A stretch of 64,000 bases of DNA, from NCBI GenBank assembly GCA_022575985.1, contig JAKSXM010000263.1, positions 4,630,001 through 4,694,000 of the forward strand, read 5' to 3'. The notes below the pieces were generated by a model. The model searched no databases. It worked only from the letters and a program-made list of their open reading frames with translations, and had not been told where the DNA came from. Shown here piece after piece: positions 21,975 to 30,834 of the stretch. A program made the position numbers and the translations under genes. This DNA comes from Anagrus nilaparvatae (taxonomy: Eukaryota; Arthropoda; Insecta; Hymenoptera; Mymaridae). Each line of letters begins with the position of its first letter. Positions within the stretch are counted from its first letter, which is position 1.

Positions 21975-23925
21975 CCCTTCTCCCTCCACCAGACGCTTAA
22001 AACTAGATTTTCCAACAGTCAAATAATTAAAAAAAACGATTTTTTTCGAGCACGTTCGGAGGTTTGCAAAAATTTTTTTTTTCTTATGTATATTTTTTGT
22101 TGAACATTACCCTAGTGGTGATAATTTTTAATTATAGGTGTTAGAACATGCCGAAAAATCGGAAAAACCATTTTTTTCTTGTTTTTTTCTTTCGTCTACA
22201 TAACAACATAACTCTTCGCCATGTTAACCTTTTTGGACCTACTTGGGCTTGTTCGATGGGGAATCTAACTTACTTTTTGGAAATATTTTTTTCACGCCCT
22301 CCACGGCCCTTCTCCCTCCACCAGACGCTTAAAACTAGATTTTCAAAAAGTCAAAAAATTGAAAAAAACGATTTTTTTTTAGCATGTTCAGAGATTCAGA
22401 ATATTTTATTTTTCTTATGTGTAATCTTTGTTAAGCATTACCGAACTGGTCATAATTTTTCATTATAGGTGGTGAAACATGCCAAAAAATCGAAAAAACC
22501 ATTTTTTCTTATTTTCTTCTTTTATATTTTGAATATTACATAACTCTTGAACATTTTAACCATTTTTGATTTACCTGGCCTTGTTTGAAGGGGAATCTAA
22601 GCTCATTTTTCGGAAAATATTTTTTTATTAAATAAATATTAAATATATTTATTGTTGAACATTACCGTACTGGTCATAATTTTTTACTACAGGTAGTGGA
22701 ACATTCCTAAAGTGATTTGAAGATTAATTAATAATTAGCAGTATTGAATATAGTATAGACTAAACAATATATAATTTTATTTTGTTTCAATGCACTAAAT
22801 TTTAATAATTTTTACATATTATAGGTTCTTAAATCTAAATACTTTTGAAAATGATCATTCTTATGAAATCAGTATTAAAAAATGTATATAATTACAGAAG
22901 AAAATAAACCACTATTAATAAAATTAAATAAAAATGTTTGTAAATATAAGTATATTTAATTATCAGTATTATCGTATTCCTAATCATCGTCAAAAAAATA
23001 GTCGGTTGAGCGTGGATTAAGACCATTCCATATTTTTATCTGAGTGTAAACGTTTTTTAGTCTTTTACCACCACCTATAATGAAAAATTATGACCAGGTA
23101 ATGCTCATCAAAAAAAATACATATAGAAAAAAATTTTTTGACGTGTCTTTTAAAGCGTGTTTCGTCTATAATATTCAATACTGCTAATTCTTAATTAATC
23201 TTCAAATCATTTTAGGCACGTTCCACTACCTATAGTAAAAAATTATGACCAGTACGGTAATCTTCTACAAAAAATATACATTAGAAAAAAAAATTATTTA
23301 CCGTGACTTTTAAAGTGCTAGGAAAATATCGGATTTTTCAATTTTTTGACTTTTCTAAAGTAAAGTTTTAAGCGTCTAGTGGGAGGAAAGAGGGGGATGG
23401 GAGGTACGAGGAATAAAAATGTTTTCGAAAAATGCGTTAGATTCCCCATCAAACAAGGCCAGGTAGGTCGAAAAAGGTTAAAATGCTGAAGAGTTATGTA
23501 ATATTAAAAATATGAAAGAAGAATATAAGAAAAAATAGTTTTTTCGATTTTTTGATTTTTTGAAAATATAGTTTTAAGCGTCTGGTGGAGGAAGGAGAGC
23601 CGTGGAGGGCGCGAAAAAAATATTTCCAAAAAGTACGTTAGATTCCCCATCGAACAAGCCCAAGTAGGTCCAAAAAGGTTAACATGGCGAAGAGTTATGT
23701 TGTTATGTAGACGAAAGAAAAAAATAAGAAAAAAATGGTTTTTTTGATTTTTCGGCATGTTTCACCACCTATAATTAAAAATTATGATCACTAGGGTAAT
23801 GTTCAACAAAAAATATACATAAGAAAAAAAAAATTTTTTGCAAAACTCCGAACGTGCTCGAAAAAAAACGTTTTTTTTAATTTTTTGACTGTTGGAAAAT
23901 ATAGTTTGAAGCGTCTGGTGGAGGG
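21975..23925. mobile_element. Foldback-like element 1 with long inverted arms
   Basis: The left arm (about 21975-22765) and the right arm (about 23165-23925) are inverted copies. Both carry CTCCACCAGACGCTTAAAAC or its complement, the phrase GTTAACCTTTTTGGACCTAC, and repeated blocks around ATGCCGAAAAATCGGAAAAA. Each arm holds two to three subunits of roughly 310 bp. The left side has an extra outer unit back to about 21840; the right side is cut short at 23925. ORFs of 106 and 84 codons in the two arms are the same sequence read in opposite directions and are not called as genes. The unique middle (22766-23164) holds an exon-like segment. Confidence 0.6.
22980..23074 (-). CDS. Exon-like 3' coding end inside the foldback element
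   Basis: On the minus strand an acceptor (TTTTTCATTATAG) is followed by 95 bases open to a TAG stop. The encoded tail has a WNGLNPRST core and ends in acidic residues (DDD). It has no match I recognise. Its place in the non-repeated centre of an inverted-repeat element suggests either the last exon of the element's own gene or a captured host exon. Confidence 0.3.
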
Positions 23926-24234
23926 ATTATTAAGAGGCTGTCGTTGACTTTCATATCAAGCGCGGGTAAACGGATGTTACACCTTTATTCATACGTTTAC
24001 ACCCACATTCATTGCTATAGACATATTACCTTTGTAAATTGTATTTAATCCACATTTGTATATAAAAATTCAAGTAAATAATATTTTTTATGTCTATAAT
24101 GTTATAATTAAAATTTTAAGTAATTATATAACACAACGTAGTAAACTCATGTAAATATTTTTAAAATTAATAAATTGAAATTGTTTTCTTTATATTTCTT
24201 AATATAAATCACTGAGTTGTTATTTTTAAACCTA
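23926..24234. other. Spacer between the foldback element and the duplicated segment
   Basis: AT-rich with no feature seen. It is the unduplicated left flank of the 3,334-bp segment. Confidence 0.4.
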
Positions 24235-27200
24235 TCCTGGTATCCTATATTTTATAATATAAGTGAAAGAACCAGATGCCTACCACCCCCTAGGTGTAGC
24301 CATCTCAATATAGTATATATACAATATATATAGTATATAGTATATATAGTATTAAGATATGTATATATAGATGGTTCTAAAATTGACTGAATCAAGTAAT
24401 ACCAATTGCGACATTAAAATTTTATCATATTTTTCAGATATTTCACTTTTTAACAAAATTTTTAAAAAATTTAATTTTTCCCAAAAATAGTAAACATTTT
24501 ATTATTTTAACTTTATTTTAACACTGGTTTTATGTAATTTCTTTCATTTTTTTGAGCCTCATTATGAAACACTTAGACACACAGGCACACAAATAAATTA
24601 TTAAAAATACCATAAAAAATAAAAAAATAAAAAAAATATTTTTAACCAGCTTCAAAAATATTTTATAAAATTTTAAAGATACCTCAGTTTTGAATAAAAA
24701 TATAGGAGAATACGTAAAAATTGGTGCCGAATCGAATAGTACAAACTTGTGACACTAAAATTTGTCGATAGTCTCGAGATATTTTAGTTTTTTTCAAAAT
24801 TTTTTAAAATTTTATCAATTTCAAAAACACTAAAAATTAAATATCTCAAAAACTACGATAGCTGAGCAGAAAATCTATAGCCTATGTCACCCGCGGACTT
24901 TTTATCTTTATTTTGACACCGGTTTTATGTAATTTTGTTCAGTAGTTTGACCCTGATGATGGAACACACACACGCACACACGCACACACACACAGACACA
25001 CAAATAAATTTTTAAATATATATAGCAGTAAGATTATCTTATAACTTAATTTAAATCATTGTTCATAATACACGTTTCAATTTTCAGGTCTAGTTATTGA
25101 TTTTTATATGAAAAAAATTATATTTAAGCAAGTTTTATATTTTGAATTCTGTTCTTCAATATTACCTATATTTTTATCTTCTGTCACGGTGCCCCTGAAA
25201 CAATTTTAAATAAAAATGCAAATTACCCCTGAGATTCCAATGGAAATTCGTTCAGTTGTTCAGTTGTTCAGAGTCATAAAAATAAAAAAATTTTAAAAAT
25301 CCGTCTGGCGCTTTTTTTTTTAATATTGGTTCCTCATAGAGGAACCTTTGTTTGATTTTCGATATTTTGGCATATAAGCACGTTCTGAGACCTCAGGAAG
25401 CTAAAAAACCGGTTTTTAAAAAAAGTCTGTATGTGTGTGTGTGTGTGTGTGTACGTATGTATGTATGTATGTTGGACTGTAACCGGTGATATTTCACAGC
25501 CAACACGACATTAAGACCTAATTTTTTTTTCAAAATTTTTTTTACCAAAAAATCTCGAGGTACTTTTTTTTTTTTATTTTGGATGTAATACCTCATTTTT
25601 TTCCATGAAAGTACTGATATCTAGAAGTATCGTTTTTACTCGATAAATCGAAACTTATAATTTATTTTTTGAAAATTTTTTACACCAAAAAATACAAAAA
25701 ATGACAATTTTTTTTTTCCTTTTGGACGCAGTACTTGATTTATTTCTGTGGAAGTACTAAGTTTTAGAAATATCGTTTATAGTAATTTTTTGGACCTGAT
25801 ACTTAATTTTTTCAAAATTTTTTTCTCAAAATTTTTGTCGCCAAAAAATACAAAAAACGCCAAAATTTTTTTTATTTTAGGACGTAATACCTAATTTTTT
25901 CCTATGAAAGTACGAATATCTAAAATTATCGTTTGTAAAGGATTTCTCCATCGGATACGTAATTTTTCGAAATTTTTTTTTTCAAAATTTTTTGTATAAT
26001 AAAATTAAAAAAACACAATAATTTTTTTTCTTTTTGGACTTAGTACTTAATTTATTTATATGAAAGTACTAATATCCAGAATTATGGTTTTAAAGGATTT
26101 CTCTATCTGATATGTAATTTTTTTGAAATTTTTTTTTTCAAAATTTTTTGTTTAAAGAAATTAAAAAAACACAATAATTTTTTTTCTTTTTGGATGTAGT
26201 ACTTAATTTATTTCTATGAAAGTACTAATATCTAGAATTATTGTATTTAAAGGAATTTTTCCATCTGATACGTAATTTTTCCTAGCGCAGGTATCGGTCC
26301 TGGAGGTAATCTCTGAGTATGTTTCTCAGATAATCCGGAACTCTGAATACCTGCTCGAGGGAGTGTGTAGTGTAAATGTATGTATTATATAGTATGTGTG
26401 TGTTGGAGTACTCCCTCCATTTTTAAATATATATTCTGCCTTTACTCTTTAGTGTTCGTTGAGACGCCAAGCAACGAGCGTCGTAATAAATAGTATTACA
26501 TTAATATACTTTGTGTATTTAATCTTTAAACCATCCTTCACCATACCCATCACCAATTAATCCATCATATTATCAACATTTTTGGCATCCCGGATTTATA
26601 ACCAACGCATCATCAAGACAATTTTACAAGAAAGAAGATAAATTTATAAAGCACGTGCAAAATTTTTTTCAACAAGAATCAAGTGTTAGCATCATTAGTT
26701 TGAACTTCATTATTTTTTTTCATGGTGATTTATTAATATTATTGTCAGTCATTTGATTTAAGTGCTACACTTTCTATAATTTTGTGCTACTCGCATTTAA
26801 AGAAGTTTTATTTCTGATGAGTTGCGAAAGTGATTACAAAGCGAACACGCATTACATCGTTTTAAAAACAAAAAAAATCATCTAAGTTTTTTCTGCCAGT
26901 GAAAATTTAAAAAAAGAGAAGAATTTTTTGTTGCAAAAAATCTACAAAAAATATTGGCGCGTAAAAATTACCGACCCTTCAAGTTCATGAACAAAAAGAC
27001 GGCATTGCGTGCGCATCAGATAATCATAAATTATACAGTAATGATGGCGGAAACTATATTTTAACGAAAAAAGAAGAAGAAGACGAAAGTTCCTACCACT
27101 GCGCATCAAAAGTCGGCGCAAGAACTCAAACTCAGAGATGGCGGCTTCTTATCTTTGGTAACTACGAAAAAATCTTAGAATATATGATAATCAAGGGGGC

Positions 27201-27568
27201 CTACTCTAACGCATCCAATTCCTGCGTGAATCAGCTCAACAGCATAGTCGCACAGCAGACAACTTTTTTTTTACATAAAAAATAAGTTGATATTTTTGTA
27301 TATACAAAAACATTGAATTTTTTTTTTTTAGAAAATACATTATTTAAGTGTATTAATTTACATATCACACTTAAATGTATAACTCTTAAACAATTAAATC
27401 AAAGTATAAAATCATAGAGAATATTTTAAAATTAAAAATATTATCAGTGCATCGTTGGGGACAATACTGCGTCACCAGTCTTCATAAAGTTTTGCTTTTA
27501 TTTTTCCAATCTTTTTTAAGAAAATATTAATAATCAATTTTAAATTGTATTTTAAATTACAATTTAAA
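24235..27568. repeat. 3,334-bp duplicated segment, copy A
   Basis: This aligns without gaps to 39779-43112; by eye I found only about three substitutions (for example GTTTGTAAAG/GTTTTTAAAG and GATGAG/GATTAG). It contains the LINE-tail-like repeat (24590-25010), the interspersed family with GGTTCCTC ends (25330-26285) and an LTR-like block (26286-26600). It stops 8 bases past the centre of a palindrome that is complete only in copy B, where it meets an LTR lacking its first five bases. Confidence 0.9.
26286..26600 (+). mobile_element. LTR-like block inside the duplicated segment
   Basis: A moderately GC-rich stretch with the small palindrome GGAGTACTCC, an AATAAA signal (AATAAATAGTATTACATT) and a following TTTTTGGCATCCCGG, which resembles a gypsy-type primer-binding site beginning TGG. 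Downstream to 27568 there are only leader-like sequences without a long ORF. It is present again about 15.5 kb further on in copy B. Boundaries are approximate. Confidence 0.35.
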
Positions 27569-27569
27569 T

Positions 27570-28305
27570 CGTATGGTAGGTCAAAATTGATATGCCTAAC
27601 ATCCGATATATATATAAATATTAAACCTACATCCGATATTCATATTAACGTTCCCAGACGATATAGGAACCCGCAGATGCATTTCCGCTGATGCTGACCT
27701 AGCACAATAGCGCGGGACAAAAGTCAACTGTGACATAAATTAGTAGGGATTTATAGGCGTTATAAAATGCATAAATCCCACCTCGCGATTCTTAGTAATA
27801 GTTATGGACTCCTTCGCTAATTGGACGTGACGAGACCGACGCTTTTTTGTATTGGACGTTTCCCCCAAAATCTCGCAATATGGGCAGATTCATTTTAGAT
27901 TATATATTGCCCTTCAGGCGCCCAAATTGTATTCTTTTAGAATCATAACCATCATTAATTAGAGTACTAACTCCCGTTATTAAGTATCTTTTATAATTCG
28001 TTTGACTTAAAGACTTAGACAGTTTTATTATATTTACTTATAATCAATAAAGTGAAAGTTTTATATCAAATCAGTTATCAGTTATTATTGTGTAAGTGAC
28101 AATTCCTTCTGTAATTAAGAACTTAGCCTCAGGTTAGGTTCATCCAGCTAAGTCGAACTCATCTTATATCAACAGTAATCACCATACCAACTTACTTAAT
28201 AATATACCTGGGGCAGTCAATATCCCCAGGATAAACTTATATTTCATATATTCATAATTATTTATATTTACGTATCCCTTGGATAAAACCTCAGGATACG
28301 TAACA
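27570..28305 (+). mobile_element. 5' LTR of the gag/ORF2 LTR element (five bases missing)
   Basis: It matches the 3' LTR (39035-39775) over 736 bases with no difference that I noticed, but lacks the first five bases TGTTA. The right end is TACGTAACA, the inverted match of TGTTACGTA at the intact LTR start. Inside are TATAAAA at 27761-27767 and AATAAA at 28046-28051. LTR identity implies a very young insertion. Confidence 0.9.
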
Positions 28306-28310
28306 TAAAG

Positions 28311-28327
28311 TGGCTCCCTAAAAGGAA
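28311..28327 (+). other. Primer-binding site candidate
   Basis: TGGCTCCCTAAAAGGAA starts five bases after the 5' LTR. The TGG start is complementary to a tRNA CCA end. I cannot name the tRNA without a tRNA set. Confidence 0.5.
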
Positions 28328-28634
28328 AGCTGGTAAGAAGGAACAGTAGCATATTTCCTATCAAGATATTATTTAATTTTTTTTTTGGCAAAGAAAGAAT
28401 ATTGTTTTTTTAAAAAAAAAAAAAAAAAAGGTTACAAATCAAGATAATTTTAAAATTTTAAAACACGAAATCACTTCAATAAATAAAAGTGATAACAAAG
28501 TACTAGTAACAATAAAATATACCATCGAACTCAACGAAGAAATCAACTCTAATCAATCAAACTCTCAAGATCATTGAAAATATTTAAAGCCGTTATACCA
28601 CACAATACCATCTAAAGAAATTTATCTACATCTT

Positions 28635-28790
28635 CGCCAAGCAGTTTCTGGAAAAATTTTTTTGCCAAGCTGTAGCCAAGCTGTATATTGCCAAGCTGTA
28701 GCCAAGCTGAATATTGCCAAGCTGTAGCTAAGCTGTATATTGCCAAGCCGTAGCCAAGCTGTTCATTTTTTTTTATCATTGCCAAGCAGT
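28635..28790 (+). repeat. CCAAGCTG tandem repeats in the LTR-element leader
   Basis: Units built from GCCAAGCTGTAGCCAAGCTG and a TATATT spacer repeat about four times between the primer-binding site and gag, with outlying GCCAAGCAG copies at both ends. The position matches the RNA packaging region of retroelements. AGCT-centred pairing between units is possible. Confidence 0.6.
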
Positions 28791-28812
28791 TTTAGGACCT
28801 ATCCAACAAATC

Positions 28813-28869
28813 ATGGGAAAATATAATGGAATTCAGGACCGTTATTATAACTACAATCTTAATGTAAGT
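28813..28869 (+). promoter_or_regulatory. Leader ATG followed by a strong splice donor
   Basis: An ATG at 28813 opens a 17-codon frame (start MGKYNGIQDR) that reaches GTAAGT at 28864 in phase 0. This is how a subgenomic spliced leader looks in retroviruses. No convincing acceptor lies just before gag, so any splice would reach further downstream. Confidence 0.35.
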
Positions 28870-28998
28870 ACCTTAAAAATATTTTTTTTATTTTTAAATC
28901 TCCGAGACATTTCAAAATTTTTACAAAAAAAAAATTTTTTTTTAAAATCCTTCTTATAAACAAATAAACAATCTCGTAAATTTTTTCGTAAAACTATT

Positions 28999-30804
28999 AT
29001 GCCAAATAATTCTTGGCGACAACCGCGAGATACATTTTCTGATACTGAATCAATTAATAGTGAAGTAAACCGAACCATGGACGGCCCTCAAACTAACCCG
29101 CCCAATAATATAGATGTAGCCAATTTAGCCCAAGAACTTGAACGCCTCAATTTAGAAATGCTACGACAACGCGAACAAATTACAAATATAATTAACGCTG
29201 AAAGAGCACTAAATTTAGAAATAACAAACGAAATTCTGAACGATATTGAAAATAATGATCAAAATCGTAATAATGCAGTACTAAACCCACCAAACAACAA
29301 TAATAATAGACATAGATTAAATAATACCGTCCCACTTATAACTGCTATTGCAAATATACCCGATTTTTCTGGTCAACCACAAACCCTACAAGCTTTTTCC
29401 AAAGTTTTGAAAGACATTGTTAAAACATATGGAACAGGATGTGAACAATTTTTGTTAAATTCAATCCCTCGTCGCCTTAAAGGCCGAGCATACGACGCTT
29501 ACGCAGGAATTGCTCCTAATTACACCAGTTTAGAAAATTTTTTACAAGATTTAAAATTAAGTTTTGGAGGTATCACTGACGCAGATACTATTAAATTAGA
29601 TATGAGACAAGCCGAACAAAACCCTGGCGAACCAGTCGCCGATTACGCGCTACGCGTACAAAATTTAGAACAAGCTTTACATGCAATTTATGATTCATCA
29701 GTTAGCTTAACCGCAAACGAAAAAGAACAATGGAAAAAGCGAACTAGTATTGAAGCCCTTGAATGCTTTCTTTTTGGATTGAGAAATCCTCCGGAATATA
29801 GAGTAGCTTCAAAACAACCAAAAACTTTGCGAGAAGCTGCTAATATTGCAGTTAACCTTGAAGGTAGACGTCGCTCGGTACAAAGAGATGAATTCTGTAC
29901 ATTAAAACACGCACCAGTTACTCCAGCCGAACCAAACAACTTTGCGACGGACGACAAATCTAGTGTCACCACAGCCACAACTTCTGAAATATTCAATTTA
30001 ATGAATCAAATTTTAGAAATACAAAGATTACATAATGAAATGGGTAATGCAGCAGGTATACGCGCTACTGCCGCTGAAACTTCAAAAAAGCAATGTATTT
30101 TCTGTAAAAGTAATAGTCACGATATATCCCAATGTAAAGATTTATTTAAATCTGTTGAGCAAGGAAAAATTAAACATCCTACCGAAACCCAAGAACCCGA
30201 TATTGCAATTACAACTTTAACTCCTGTTTTTGAAAATTACCCCCAAAATTATCCACCACCTTGGTGGCAACCGAATAGAGGAAACAATTATAATCGTTAT
30301 AATTATAATAATCAGAGTTATAATACAAGAGATCAAAACTATAAAAATAACCCATTTAATCAAAATTTTAATCAATACCCAAATAATCAACAAAATTTTA
30401 ATTCATATCAAAATTTTAATAGATACCCTAATAATCAAAATTTTAACCCAAATAATCCCCAAAACTATAACAATAATCGCGGTCAATTTCGCGGTAATAA
30501 TAGAAATCGTAATTTTAACAGAGAAAATTTTTCAAATAATTCTTATCCTAATAACTTTTATCAAAATTATTCAAATCAAAATATGATGGAAAACCAAAAT
30601 TTCCCTCCCCAAAATCATAATTATTTTAACGAAGGCCAAAATTATGACCAAAGCCAAATTGTTGCTCCAAATTACATCCAAAATGGAAATAATCAGAATT
30701 TTCCTCCTAATATGAATAATCCAATTCAACAACCCAATAACCCTTCTAACAATGCAAAAAATTTCCAAACTGCTGAAAATAAATCAGAAAAACATTTAAA
30801 CTAG
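28999..30804 (+). CDS. gag: Gag polyprotein of LTR element
   Basis: A 601-codon intact ORF begins at ATG after an AT-rich leader. Residues 1-110 are polar with a heptad-like Leu/Ile stretch. Residues about 110-310 resemble the capsid of Ty3/gypsy-type Gag, beginning with a Pro-Asp-Phe-Ser-Gly phrase and containing a GEPVADYALRVQNLEQAL helix. Residues 366-379 form a CCHC zinc knuckle (C-x2-C-x4-H-x4-C) for RNA binding. The last 200 residues are strongly Asn/Gln/Tyr/Phe-rich, prion-like in composition. The stop codon lies directly after a TTTAAAC slippery heptamer, so a share of ribosomes should continue into ORF2 in the -1 frame. Gag would assemble the particle. The intact frame and LTR identity suggest it could still be expressed. 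Confidence 0.85.
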   Translation: MPNNSWRQPRDTFSDTESINSEVNRTMDGPQTNPPNNIDVANLAQELERLNLEMLRQREQITNIINAERALNLEITNEILNDIENNDQNRNNAVLNPPNNNNNRHRLNNTVPLITAIANIPDFSGQPQTLQAFSKVLKDIVKTYGTGCEQFLLNSIPRRLKGRAYDAYAGIAPNYTSLENFLQDLKLSFGGITDADTIKLDMRQAEQNPGEPVADYALRVQNLEQALHAIYDSSVSLTANEKEQWKKRTSIEALECFLFGLRNPPEYRVASKQPKTLREAANIAVNLEGRRRSVQRDEFCTLKHAPVTPAEPNNFATDDKSSVTTATTSEIFNLMNQILEIQRLHNEMGNAAGIRATAAETSKKQCIFCKSNSHDISQCKDLFKSVEQGKIKHPTETQEPDIAITTLTPVFENYPQNYPPPWWQPNRGNNYNRYNYNNQSYNTRDQNYKNNPFNQNFNQYPNNQQNFNSYQNFNRYPNNQNFNPNNPQNYNNNRGQFRGNNRNRNFNRENFSNNSYPNNFYQNYSNQNMMENQNFPPQNHNYFNEGQNYDQSQIVAPNYIQNGNNQNFPPNMNNPIQQPNNPSNNAKNFQTAENKSEKHLN

Positions 30805-30834
30805 TTACCTGCCCATTCTCGAGTGAGTTTGGGC
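30795..30834 (+). promoter_or_regulatory. Programmed -1 ribosomal frameshift site
   Basis: Heptamer T TTA AAC at 30795-30801 is in the zero frame of gag (codons TTA AAC), followed at once by the gag stop TAG. After a 9-base spacer (30802-30810) comes a hairpin: GCCCA at 30811-30815 pairs with TGGGC at 30830-30834, with an inner CTC/GAG stem around GAGT. All three elements of a -1 frameshift signal are present with standard spacing, and the -1 frame is open for the next 799 codons. Confidence 0.8.

Noticed and set aside
22148..22468. 106-codon ORF and its minus-strand twin at 23504-23758
   Set aside because: Both are the same inverted-arm repeat; composition is not protein-like beyond that.
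20985..24312. Weak inverted similarity between TATATTGAGATGG near 20992 and its complement near 24295
   Set aside because: Only about 18 of 24 bases match and no other terminal feature agrees.
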